From Comamonadaceae bacterium (lineage in GTDB: Bacteria > Pseudomonadota > Gammaproteobacteria > Burkholderiales > Burkholderiaceae_C): a stretch of 64,000 bases of DNA. Below are positions 9,276 through 17,307 of the stretch, piece after piece. The DNA lies in the NCBI GenBank assembly GCA_027484575.1, contig JAIXSQ010000007.1, positions 620,001 to 684,000 of the forward strand, read 5' to 3'. The notes beneath the pieces are model-generated. The model was not told the origin of the DNA, searched no databases, and worked only from the letters and a program-made list of their open reading frames with translations. Each line of letters begins with the position of its first letter. Positions within the stretch are counted from its first letter, which is position 1. The position numbers and the translations under genes were made by a program.

Positions 9276-9908
9276 TCAGCCCGGGATCAGGACCTTGTCC
9301 ACGACGTGGATCACGCCGTTGGACTGCAGCACGTCGCCGATGGTCACCACCGAGCGGCCGCCCTTGGCATCGGTCACCACCAGCTTGTCGCCGTCCATCG
9401 AGGCAGTGAGCGTGCCGCCGGCGGCGGTCTTGAGCACGGCCTTGCCGCCGCCCTCGCGCACCTGGCGCATCAGCGCCTGCGCATCCAGCTTGCCGGGCAC
9501 CACGTGGTAGGTCAGGACCTGCGTGAGCATGGCCTTGTTCTCGGGCTTGAGCAGGGTGTCGACGGTGCCCGCGGGCAGCTGCGCGAAAGCCGCGTTGGTG
9601 GGCGCGAACACGGTGAACGGGCCGGGCTGCTTGAGCGTGTCGACCAGGCCGGCGGCCTTCACGGCGGCCACCAGCGTGGTGTGGTCCTTGGAGTTGACGG
9701 CGTTGTCGACGATGTCCTTGGTGGGATACATCGGCGCGCCGCCGACCATCTTCGTGCCCATGGCCGACGCGGGCGCCGCGCCCATCGCGCCGGTGGACAG
9801 CAGCGCCATGCGGGTGGTGGGCGAGGCGACCGCCATCTCGGCCTGCTGGGCGCAGGCGACGGTGGCGAGCAGGCCGCAGGCAGCGGCGGCGAGGGTGGTG
9901 CGGATCAT
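9276..9908 (-). CDS. Secreted fasciclin-domain protein
   Basis: This 210-residue exported protein has a signal peptide of about 20 residues ending in VACAQ. After a 45-residue linker there is a single fasciclin (FAS1) domain, with the H1-type motif FTVFAPTNAAF near residue 99 and the H2-type motif YHVVPG near residue 137. It ends with the typical GVIHVVDKVLIP segment. FAS1 domains mediate adhesion or bind polymers at the cell surface. The ATG at 9908 has an AGGAG site 8 bases upstream. It lies directly upstream of, and coupled to, the ECF sigma frame, the same neighbourhood as the SigK-regulated fasciclin proteins of mycobacteria. Control by the adjacent sigma factor is likely but inferred. 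Confidence 0.93.
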   Translation of the reverse strand: MIRTTLAAAACGLLATVACAQQAEMAVASPTTRMALLSTGAMGAAPASAMGTKMVGGAPMYPTKDIVDNAVNSKDHTTLVAAVKAAGLVDTLKQPGPFTVFAPTNAAFAQLPAGTVDTLLKPENKAMLTQVLTYHVVPGKLDAQALMRQVREGGGKAVLKTAAGGTLTASMDGDKLVVTDAKGGRSVVTIGDVLQSNGVIHVVDKVLIPG

Positions 9909-10012
9909 GGGTGGAACTCCTGGAGGCTGTGGGTCGGTCAGGGCGGATGCACCATGCACCCGCCTGCCCTGGATACGCGGGCGTCGTGCCCGCGGATGCA
10001 AGACCCCGCGCT

Positions 10013-10570
10013 TCAGGCGGCCTTCCACACGATGTAGTCGGCCTGGTAGGTCACGGTCTGGCGCTGGCCCACGCTGCCGGCGGTGCAGGGTGCCGACGGC
10101 GCGACGCCGCCGCGGGTGGCCACGCGCTGGATGTAGGTGGTGCCGCTGAAGGCACCGGTGCCCATGGCGGGATTGGCCTTGACCAGCTGCAGCGGGATGT
10201 TGCCGGCACCGGCGGGCGCGACGGCGACCTGGGTGGCCGTGACCTTGGAGCCGTCGGCGCTCTCCCAGGTGGCCGGCGGGCCGTAGTAGCGGCCGACCTG
10301 GCGGCCCTGGCGGTCGTTCAGCGCCGCGTCGGGGCCGACGAAGACCCAGGTCGGCGCCGCGGCGCCGTCGGCCTTGCATTCGTAGGTGATCAGGCCCGTG
10401 CCCACCGTCTCCATCGCCACCTTGTGGCCGGCGGGCACCTGCACGGCGGCCGGCAGGGCGGACTGGTCGAAGGCCGGGCCGGCGGCCATGGGCTGGCCGG
10501 CGCAGGCGGTCAGCAGGGCAGCGCCGACGGCGGCGGCGGTGAGCGAAAGGATGCGGGTGGTGCTGGGCAT
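10013..10570 (-). CDS. DUF3455 lipoprotein
   Basis: This is a 185-residue protein with a lipoprotein signal peptide (lipobox LLTAC, cysteine near residue 23). It has a DUF3455 domain: a central TWVFVGPDAALND segment, then GRYYGPPATWES, and ends with TYQADYIVWKA. DUF3455 proteins are secreted or lipidated proteins of unknown function, also seen in fungi. The ATG at 10570 has an AGGAG site 8 bases upstream. It precedes the fasciclin gene on the same strand with a 104-bp gap and may belong to the same sigma-factor regulon. No enzymatic motif is visible. Confidence 0.85.
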   Translation of the reverse strand: MPSTTRILSLTAAAVGAALLTACAGQPMAAGPAFDQSALPAAVQVPAGHKVAMETVGTGLITYECKADGAAAPTWVFVGPDAALNDRQGRQVGRYYGPPATWESADGSKVTATQVAVAPAGAGNIPLQLVKANPAMGTGAFSGTTYIQRVATRGGVAPSAPCTAGSVGQRQTVTYQADYIVWKAA

Positions 10571-10894
10571 GAGAAGGCTCCTGGTGAGGGGTGGATGGAG
10601 GCGCCATGAGCGCCCCAGCCTGTACGCACCGAATGGCCCGCCGGATGCAAAAGGGCTTGCGACCCACTCAAATGCGAACGATTCGCATTTGATACAGTCA
10701 CGGATCCCACGAGCCAGCCAGCCGCCCCCGCGCGCCAGCCCGCCCGCCGAGCAGGTCCACGACCCGCCGTGCCGGTGGGCAGCCTGGCCGCCGCGCCGGG
10801 CCGCTCCCGGCGCCCGCCCGCCTTCATGGCGGCGCATGGCGATGGCCTGCCGGCGCCCTTCAGCAAGCACCGAGCCGTCACCAGGAGCCACACC
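10571..10894. other. 324-bp intergenic region between divergent genes
   Basis: This gap lies between the start of the DUF3455 gene (minus strand) and the TonB receptor gene (plus strand). It contains the Fur-like palindrome at 10669-10691 and the AGGAG ribosome site of the receptor gene. Between about 10700 and 10870 the sequence is GC-rich with open frames in several registers. None has a convincing start or resembles a protein family, so no gene is called there. Confidence 0.6.
10669..10691. promoter_or_regulatory. Perfect palindrome, candidate Fur box
   Basis: Perfect 10-bp arms CAAATGCGAA and TTCGCATTTG flank a 3-bp centre (CGA). The core matches the Fur 7-1-7 pattern (TGATAATnATTATCA) at about 10 of 14 positions, and this is the only AT-rich patch in the gap. 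It lies about 200 bp before a siderophore receptor gene, where iron control is expected. Binding by Fur is inferred. Confidence 0.6.
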
Positions 10895-13012
10895 ATGAAC
10901 AGCCCCACGCCTGCGCCGCGCATGCGGCCGCCCGCCCTGTCCACCTTCGCCGCCTGCCTGGCGGCCGCGCTCGCCAGCCCCGGCCTGCACGCCCAGGCCC
11001 CAGCACCCAGCCTGGGCGAGGTGCGCATCACCGGCGATGCGCCGGGCAGCTACGCCTCGCGGACCGTCGGCGTGGGGGCGTTCCGGGACCAGGACCCGCT
11101 GGACGTGCCGCTGACCAACAACGTGGTCACGCGTGAGCTGCTGGATGCGCAGCAGGCCCGCTCCCTGTTCGACGCCTTGCGCAACACGGCCGGGGTGACG
11201 CGCTCGCAACTGTCCGGCTCCACCTACGACAACCTGTCGATCCGCGGCATCCTGGTGGAGAACCGAGGCAACTACAGGCTCAACGGCAGCCTGCCGGTGA
11301 TCAACCTCATCGACATCCCGCTGGAGAACAAGGAGCGCGTGGAGGTGCTCAAGGGCGCCTCGTCGCTCTACTACGGGTTGGTGCCGCCCAGCGGCATCGT
11401 CAACCTCGTGACCAAGCGTGCGGGCGCCCAGCCCGTGACCAGCATCGCGGCCTCGGTCAACCAGCACGGAGGCGCCGACGTCCATGCCGACCTCGGGCGC
11501 CGCTTCGACGAGGGCCGCATGGGCCTGCGGCTGAACGCCGTGAGCGGCAGGGTGCGGCCAGGCATCGACGGGGTCCAGGGCGACCGCGGGCTCGTCTCGG
11601 CGGCCTGGGACTGGCGGCTCTCGCCCACCGTGAGCCTGCGGGCCGACCTCGAGCACTACCGCAAGGACGTGAGCGAGCAGGCTGCCATCGCCAATCCCGT
11701 GGCCGTGGGCGGCGTGATCACCCTGCCGCCCGTGCCGGACAACCGCCGCAACCTTGCCGGCAGCTGGCAGCGCTACGACGCGCAGGCCACCAATGTCCTG
11801 CTGCGCGCGGACGTCGCCCTGGGCCAGGACTGGTCGCTGCTGCTGGAGAGCGGCCGCGCCGAGACCACCCGCGACCGGCGCTTCTCGCAGCTGAATGCCC
11901 TGGACGTGGCGACCGGCGCGGGCAGCCTGGCCATCTTCTTCGGCCAGGACCAGCGCTACACCAACCGCAACCACCGCGCCGAGACCACCGGGCGCTTGGC
12001 CACCGGCACGCTGCAGCACGAGCTGACCGTCGGCTACACGCACAACGAGCGCGAGGCGTACGCGGGCGACAGCGCGCCGACCGTCAACCTGCCGCAGAAC
12101 CTGTATGCCCCGCGTGCCATCGCGCCGGTCGCGCCCGGCGCGTGGACGCCGGGCACCACCTCGACCATCGTCGACAAGGGCGTGTACGTGCTGGACCGGG
12201 TCGCGATCGGCGAGCGTTGGCAAGTGCTCGGCGGGCTGCGGTCGGCAGACTACGCCAACACGGGCGCGACCTCGCGCTACGAGGCGCGCAAGACCTCGCC
12301 GAACCTCTCGGTGCTGTACCGGCTGCGGGAGGACACCGCCCTGTACGCCAGCTGGCTGAAGGGACTGGAGGAGACCGGCACGGCCCCCGCCAACCGTGCC
12401 AACAACGGCGAGATCCTGCCGCCGGCGGTCAACACGCAGCGCGAGCTGGGCGTCAAGACGCGTGCCCTCGGCCGGTTGCTGACGCAGGCCGCCTACTTCG
12501 AGATCGAACGGCCGCAGACCACTGTCGATGCGGGGAACCGCTTCGTGCTGGGCGGCGAGAGCCGCTACCGCGGGCTGGAGCTGTCGTCCAGCGGGGAGCT
12601 GGGCCCGCGCTGGGCGATGGCCGCTTCGCTGCTGCTGATGGACGCCGAGATCGTGCGCACCGGCGCCGCCAACGCCGGCGAGCTGGGCCGCACGCCCGAG
12701 AACACCCCGCGCCGCACGGCCAGCCTGTTCGGCGAATACCGGCTGGCCTCGGTGCCAGGCCTGGCGGTCAATGCAGGCGCGTACCACGTGGGTCGGCGCG
12801 CCGTGAACAACCTGAACCAGGCCTTCGTGGGCGGCTACACCACCGTGTCCCTGGGCGTGCGGCAGGCCACCCGGCTGGCCGGCCAGCGCCTGACCCTGCA
12901 GGCCACGCTGGACAACGCGCTGGACAAGGACTACTGGGCCACTGCCGGCAACGGTCTGCTGGGCACGGGCGCGCCACGCACGCTGCGGCTGGCTGCCCGG
13001 GTCGACCTGTGA
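10895..13012 (+). CDS. TonB-dependent siderophore receptor
   Basis: This 705-residue outer-membrane receptor imports ferric siderophores using TonB energy. A signal peptide ends around LHAQ (residue 30). The plug domain (about 45-170) contains VVTRELLDAQQARS, ILVENRGNYRLNG and VLKGASSLYYG. The beta-barrel follows and ends in a terminal aromatic/hydrophobic strand (LRLAARVDL). The start at 10895 is supported by the CAGGAG site at 10882-10887; a longer frame from 10769 reads into non-homologous sequence. It is followed by the PepSY protein gene with a TGATG junction, so the two form an operon. A Fur-like palindrome lies upstream. The siderophore cannot be inferred. Confidence 0.93.
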   Translation: MNSPTPAPRMRPPALSTFAACLAAALASPGLHAQAPAPSLGEVRITGDAPGSYASRTVGVGAFRDQDPLDVPLTNNVVTRELLDAQQARSLFDALRNTAGVTRSQLSGSTYDNLSIRGILVENRGNYRLNGSLPVINLIDIPLENKERVEVLKGASSLYYGLVPPSGIVNLVTKRAGAQPVTSIAASVNQHGGADVHADLGRRFDEGRMGLRLNAVSGRVRPGIDGVQGDRGLVSAAWDWRLSPTVSLRADLEHYRKDVSEQAAIANPVAVGGVITLPPVPDNRRNLAGSWQRYDAQATNVLLRADVALGQDWSLLLESGRAETTRDRRFSQLNALDVATGAGSLAIFFGQDQRYTNRNHRAETTGRLATGTLQHELTVGYTHNEREAYAGDSAPTVNLPQNLYAPRAIAPVAPGAWTPGTTSTIVDKGVYVLDRVAIGERWQVLGGLRSADYANTGATSRYEARKTSPNLSVLYRLREDTALYASWLKGLEETGTAPANRANNGEILPPAVNTQRELGVKTRALGRLLTQAAYFEIERPQTTVDAGNRFVLGGESRYRGLELSSSGELGPRWAMAASLLLMDAEIVRTGAANAGELGRTPENTPRRTASLFGEYRLASVPGLAVNAGAYHVGRRAVNNLNQAFVGGYTTVSLGVRQATRLAGQRLTLQATLDNALDKDYWATAGNGLLGTGAPRTLRLAARVDL

Positions 13013-14097
13013 TGCGCGCCGCGCTGCGTCGGCGCTGGGTGCAGGTGCACCGCTGGTGCGGGCTGACGCTGGGGCTGGTGCTGGCCCTGGCCGCGTTGAG
13101 CGGGGCGGCGCTGGTGGTGCTCAAGCCGCTGGACCGGGCATGGCATCCGCAGCTGTTCGAGGCTCCCGACGCCAGCCGTCCGGCGGCACCGTTGCAGGCG
13201 GCGCTGGACACGCTGCACGCCGCCTACGGCGAGGACGCGCGCTTGACGATCCGCCCGCCACGGGCGCCCGGCGAGACGCTGCGGGCGTACGTGGACGGCA
13301 GCTTCCACGGCGAGGCCTTCCTCGATCCGGCCACCGGCCGGCTGCTCGGCCAGCGCGGTGCGCACGAGGGCCTGTTCAACCTTGCCTTCGAAGTGCACAG
13401 CAACCTGCTGCTCGAGGACGCCGGCCGCGCCATGCTGGCGACCGTCGCAGCCAGCTACCTGGTGCTGCTGGCCAGCGGCCTGGTGCTGTGGTGGCCGTCC
13501 CGCTGGGGGCAGGCGCTGCGCGTGGCCTGGCGTGCCCCGGCCGCCCGCCTGGTGCTCGATGCGCACAAGGCCGGCGGCGCGTTGGCGGCAGTGCTGGTCG
13601 CGGTCTCCGTGGCCAGCGGCGCCTGGATGGCGTGGAAGCCCCTGCCCGCCTGGGTCAACCGCGTGGGCGGAACGCCCGCGCCCAGCTTGCCGCGCATCGC
13701 GGCCTGGTCGGGCGAGGCAGCGCCGCTGGACGCGATGGCGGCCCACCTGCACGCGTTGCGACCCGACGCGACCGTCGGCTACATCGTCGTGGCTGGGCGC
13801 GACCAGCCGGTGCGCTGGCGGCTGCGGCTGCCGGACGACCCCCATCCGAACGGTCTCACCTCGGCCTGGTTCCATCCCGGCACGGGCGCGCTCCTTGCGC
13901 TGCATCCCTGGCATGCACAGGCCGCCGGCACCCGGCACACCCGCTGGATCTATCCGCTGCACACCGGTCAGCTCGCCGGCACCCCGCACCAGGTGCTGGT
14001 GGCCGCCACCGGCCTGGCGGCATTCGCGCTGGGGGCGACCGGGTTGTGGATGTGGGCGCGGCGGCAATCCGCGCGGCGCGGTGCGCCGCCGGCCTAG
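13012..14097 (+). CDS. PepSY-associated TM protein (putative ferric-siderophore reductase)
   Basis: This 361-residue inner-membrane protein has an N-terminal helix (about 14-36) after the VQVHRWCGLTLGL motif, then a periplasmic PepSY region. Paired helices lie near residues 140-165 and 185-210, and a final helix near 330-350. His residues near the helices (VHRW, EVHSN, DAHKAGG, YPLHTG) are typical of PepSY_TM proteins next to siderophore receptors, several of which reduce ferric complexes in the periplasm. It is translationally coupled to the receptor gene (TGATG). Its stop codon overlaps the stop of serA on the opposite strand within a CTAG. Reductase function is inferred from family and context. 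Confidence 0.85.
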   Translation: MRAALRRRWVQVHRWCGLTLGLVLALAALSGAALVVLKPLDRAWHPQLFEAPDASRPAAPLQAALDTLHAAYGEDARLTIRPPRAPGETLRAYVDGSFHGEAFLDPATGRLLGQRGAHEGLFNLAFEVHSNLLLEDAGRAMLATVAASYLVLLASGLVLWWPSRWGQALRVAWRAPAARLVLDAHKAGGALAAVLVAVSVASGAWMAWKPLPAWVNRVGGTPAPSLPRIAAWSGEAAPLDAMAAHLHALRPDATVGYIVVAGRDQPVRWRLRLPDDPHPNGLTSAWFHPGTGALLALHPWHAQAAGTRHTRWIYPLHTGQLAGTPHQVLVAATGLAAFALGATGLWMWARRQSARRGAPPA

Positions 14098-15320
14098 CCC
14101 AGCACCCGGCAGCGGATCGTGCCGGGGATGTCGCACAGCGCGGCGGCGGACGCGTCCTGCAGCGTGCCCTCGACGTCGGTGACCACGTAGCCCACGTCGT
14201 CGCGGGTCTGCAGGGTCTGGCCGGCGATGTTCAGGCCGGCGCTGGACAGCCGCTCGTTCACCGCGGCCAGCATGCCGGGCAGGTTACGGTGGATGTGCAG
14301 GAGGCGGGCGCCGCGGTGCGGCGGCAGCGACACCTCGGGGAAGTTCACCGCCGACAGCGTGGCGCCCTGGTCGCACCAGCGGGCCAGCTTGGCCGCCACC
14401 TCGCGGCCGATGTTCTCCTGCGCCTCGGCCGTCGAGCCGCCGATGTGCGGCGTGAGCAGCGCGTTGTCGAGGCCCACCAGCGCCGAGGTGAAGGGGTCGT
14501 CGTTGGACGCGGGCTCGACGGGAAAGACGTCGATCGCGGCGCCGCCCAGGCGGCCGTCGCGCAGCGCCTGCGCCAGCGCCTCGATGTCGACCACGGTGCC
14601 CCGCGAGGCATTGATCAGGTGGCTGCCCGGCTGCATGCGGGCCAGCTGCGCGGCCCCGACCATCCCCGCGGTCTCGGGCGTCTCGGGCACGTGCAGCGTG
14701 ACCACGTGGCTGAGCGCCAGCAGCTCGTCGAGGCTGCCCACCTGCCGGGCGTTGCCCAGCGGCAGCCGGGCCTCGATGTCGTGGAACACGACCCGCATGC
14801 CCAGGTGCTCGGCCAGCACGCCCACCTGGGTGCCGATGTGGCCGTAGCCCACGATGCCCAGCGTCTTGCCGCGCACCTCGTGCGAGCCGGCCGCGCTCTT
14901 GGTCCAGCCGCCGCGGTGCAGCAGCGCGTTCTTCTGCGGGATGCCGCGCACCAGCATCACCACCTCGGCCACCACCAGCTCGGCGACGCTGCGGGTGTTG
15001 GAGAACGGCGCGTTGAACACCGGCACGCCGCGCCGGCGCGCCGCGTCCAGGTCGATCTGGTTGGTGCCGATGCAGAAGGCGCCCACGACCTGCAGGTCGT
15101 CGGCCGCCTGCAGCACCTCCGCGGTCAGCTGGGTGCGCGAGCGGATGCCCAGCACGTGCGCGCCGGCCAGCGCCTCGCGCAGCGCGGCGCCGGACAGCGC
15201 GCCCTTGTGGGTCTCGATGCGGGTGTAGCCTGCGGCCTGCAGGGTCTCGGAGGCCGAGGCATGGATGCCTTCGAGCAGGACGATGCGCAACTGGTCGCGC
15301 GGGGGGAGCGTGAACTGCAT
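14094..15320 (-). CDS. serA: D-3-phosphoglycerate dehydrogenase
   Basis: This 408-residue enzyme oxidises 3-phosphoglycerate to phosphohydroxypyruvate, the first step of serine synthesis. The NAD-binding motif GIVGYGHIGTQ is near residue 155, the substrate/catalytic Arg lies in INASRGTVVD and the catalytic His in PHIGGSTAEAQENIG. A C-terminal ACT-like domain (about 335-408) includes NFPEVSLPPH and HRNLPGMLAAVNE. The layout and many blocks match the short E. coli-type SerA (about 410 residues), which is serine-inhibited through its ACT domain. An ATG three codons upstream at 15329 is also possible. It is monocistronic and convergent with the PepSY gene. Confidence 0.96.
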   Translation of the reverse strand: MQFTLPPRDQLRIVLLEGIHASASETLQAAGYTRIETHKGALSGAALREALAGAHVLGIRSRTQLTAEVLQAADDLQVVGAFCIGTNQIDLDAARRRGVPVFNAPFSNTRSVAELVVAEVVMLVRGIPQKNALLHRGGWTKSAAGSHEVRGKTLGIVGYGHIGTQVGVLAEHLGMRVVFHDIEARLPLGNARQVGSLDELLALSHVVTLHVPETPETAGMVGAAQLARMQPGSHLINASRGTVVDIEALAQALRDGRLGGAAIDVFPVEPASNDDPFTSALVGLDNALLTPHIGGSTAEAQENIGREVAAKLARWCDQGATLSAVNFPEVSLPPHRGARLLHIHRNLPGMLAAVNERLSSAGLNIAGQTLQTRDDVGYVVTDVEGTLQDASAAALCDIPGTIRCRVLG

Positions 15321-15379
15321 GGCGGTCATTCTGGGACGCGGGTCGATGGCCGGGCCCCGGCAAGGTCAAGCGCCGGGGT

Positions 15380-16600
15380 TCAGGCGGTGGCGGGTGCAGG
15401 CTTGCGGGCGGCGCGGCGCGGCCTGGCGCGCTGCGGCGCCGTGGCGGCCCCGGCCGCCCCGGCGCGCTCCAGCGCCGCCAGGCTGTCCTGCAGCTGGTCC
15501 TCGGTGCCGCGCCCCAGCCGGGCCTGCAGCAGCGCCAGCACCGCCTGCTCGTCGGCCCGCAGGCCGTCCGCGGCGGCGGCGTCCCCGGCCTGCCGCTCGA
15601 TGGCCAGCAGCAGCGCGCCTTCGCCGTAGGCCTGCAGCACCTCGGGATGCACGTAGCACTTGCGGCAGATCGTGGGCGTGTTGCCCAGCCGGGCGGCCAC
15701 CTGCTCGATGGCAGCCCGCACGGTCCGCTTCATCGCCGCCTGGGTGTCCACCCGCTCGGCCTCCTGCAGCGCCAGCGCCGCCATCACCGTGCCGGCCCAG
15801 GTGCGGAAGTCCTTGGCCGTCACGTCGCGGCCGCTGACCTCCTTGAGGTAGTCGTTGACGTCGGACGAGCTGACCTCGTGCAGCGTGCCGTCCTCGTCCT
15901 CGTACTGGAACAGGCGCTGGCCCGGCAGGTCCTGGCAGGCCCGCACCACCTTGGCCACGCGGCGGTCGCGCAGCGCCAGGTTCCAGGCCTTGCCGCTCTT
16001 GCCCTTGAAGCGGAACTTCAGCTCGGTGCCGTCCACCGCCACGTGGCGGTTGCGCAGCGTCGTCAGCCCGTAGCTGCCGTTCTCCTTCGCGTAGTCGTCG
16101 TTGCCGACCCGGATCAGCGTGTTCTCCAGCAGGTGCACCACGGTGGCCAGCACCTTGGCCCGCGGCAGCCCGCGCAGGGCCATGTCGCGCGCGATCGCCG
16201 CCCGGATGGCCGGCAGCGCCTGCGCGAACGCGAGCATGTGGCCGTACTTGCTCTCGTCGCGCACCTCGCGGAAGCGCGGGTGGTAGCGGTACTGCTTGCG
16301 ACCCTTCACGTCGCGGCCCGTGGCCTGCAGGTGGCCGTTGGCGCTGGGGCAGATCCACACGCCGGTCCAGGCCGGCGGGATCGCCAGCTGGCGGATGCGG
16401 GCCAGCACCTTGTCGTCCGTCACCTCGGTGCCGTCGGCCTTGCGGTAGCGCCAGCCGCCCTGCCCGTCCGGCTCGCGTGCCAGGCCGGGCTGCTCGTCGC
16501 TCACGTACCGCAAGCCGGCGGCGCGGGCGGCCTCCTCGGGATCGTCGGGGGACGGCGCGGTCGCCTGGGCGTCGGGGATGCGGTCGGGTTCGCGTGCCAT
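15380..16600 (-). CDS. DNA topoisomerase IB (poxvirus/bacterial type)
   Basis: This 406-residue type IB topoisomerase relaxes supercoils by a transient 3'-phosphotyrosine link. The N-terminal DNA-binding domain (about 28-100) includes IPPAWTGVWICP and GRDVKGRKQYRYH. The catalytic domain has RVGNDDYAKENGSYGLTTLR (an active-site Arg and the conserved GLTTL), the catalytic Lys region FRFKGKSGK, and KDFRTWAGT. The nucleophilic Tyr is in CRKCYVHPE, at about residue 316. The tail of about 60 residues is Ala/Arg-rich and low complexity. The ATG at 16600 is chosen because homology begins just after it; the frame is open 129 bp further. A CCTACA element lies 35 bp upstream. Confidence 0.94.
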   Translation of the reverse strand: MAREPDRIPDAQATAPSPDDPEEAARAAGLRYVSDEQPGLAREPDGQGGWRYRKADGTEVTDDKVLARIRQLAIPPAWTGVWICPSANGHLQATGRDVKGRKQYRYHPRFREVRDESKYGHMLAFAQALPAIRAAIARDMALRGLPRAKVLATVVHLLENTLIRVGNDDYAKENGSYGLTTLRNRHVAVDGTELKFRFKGKSGKAWNLALRDRRVAKVVRACQDLPGQRLFQYEDEDGTLHEVSSSDVNDYLKEVSGRDVTAKDFRTWAGTVMAALALQEAERVDTQAAMKRTVRAAIEQVAARLGNTPTICRKCYVHPEVLQAYGEGALLLAIERQAGDAAAADGLRADEQAVLALLQARLGRGTEDQLQDSLAALERAGAAGAATAPQRARPRRAARKPAPATA

Positions 16601-16634
16601 CGGGCCATGCTCGCCGCAGGCGGCCCGGCAGAGC

Positions 16635-16642
16635 TGTAGGAC
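16635..16642 (-). promoter_or_regulatory. CCTACA element upstream of topoisomerase IB
   Basis: On the minus strand this reads GTCCTACA, then G. It is one of five intergenic copies of (G)CCTACA(G) in this window, all oriented toward a gene starting 35-86 bp downstream; here the topoisomerase gene starts 35 bp away. It could be part of a promoter or an activator site. No matching -35 box was recognised. Confidence 0.35.
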
Positions 16643-16710
16643 GCGCCCGCGTGGCCGCGCCCCCGGCGGACGACAGGGCGCGCGCCGGGCCGGCGCCACA
16701 CTGACGGGCC

Positions 16711-17283
16711 ATGCCCACCGCGCCCGCACCGGACGACGAGGACCGCGGCTACCGCAGCCCGCGCACGGTGGCCGACGTCACGCGCGAGAACGTGCGCGCC
16801 ATGCGCCGCCTCGAGCGGCTGGCGGCGGCCCACCGCAGCGCGGCCGACCGCGTGGCCGGCGCCGTGGCGCGCTGGTGCGGGCAGATCGGCTTCGTGTGGC
16901 TGCACGTCGCGCTGTTCGCCGGCTGGATCGCGTTCAACGCCTGGCCCGGCCTGCCCCACTTCGACCCCTACCCGTTCACCTTCCTGACGCTGTGCGTGTC
17001 GCTGGAGGCGATCTTCCTGTCGGCCTTCATCCTGATCTCGCAGAACCACGAGATGCGGCTGGCCGAGCGGCGCAACCAGCTGGACCTGCAGATCAACCTG
17101 CTGGCCGAGCAGGAGAACACCAAGATACTGGGGCTGCTCTCGCGCATGGCCCAGCACATGGGCGTGCTCGATGCCGACGGCGACCCGGAGATCGTGGCGC
17201 TGGAGCAGGCCACGCGGCCGGAGACGCTGGCGCGGCAGATCGAGCGGGCCTGGGGCGAAGAGGAGCGCGGGCGCCGGCGCTGA
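16711..17283 (+). CDS. DUF1003 membrane protein
   Basis: This 190-residue protein has two adjacent membrane helices (about residues 68-86 and 95-115), between which lies the family motif FNAWPGLPHFDPYPFTFL. The motif SLEAIFLSAFILISQN follows, then an amphipathic region EMRLAERRNQLDLQINLLAEQE. These blocks define DUF1003, small inner-membrane proteins of unknown function often found in stress-related loci. The N-terminus (residues 1-55) is charged and cytoplasmic. It diverges from topoisomerase IB with a 110-bp gap and ends 24 bp before the convergent GH1-RmlD gene. No strong ribosome site precedes the ATG. Confidence 0.9.
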   Translation: MPTAPAPDDEDRGYRSPRTVADVTRENVRAMRRLERLAAAHRSAADRVAGAVARWCGQIGFVWLHVALFAGWIAFNAWPGLPHFDPYPFTFLTLCVSLEAIFLSAFILISQNHEMRLAERRNQLDLQINLLAEQENTKILGLLSRMAQHMGVLDADGDPEIVALEQATRPETLARQIERAWGEEERGRRR

Positions 17284-17307
17284 GCCCGCGCGCCGGCCCG
17301 CGGCGCC

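Noticed and set aside
15360..16710. Plus-strand frames opposite the topoisomerase gene.
   Set aside because: No start with ribosome site and no domain pattern, while the minus strand gives a complete topoisomerase IB.
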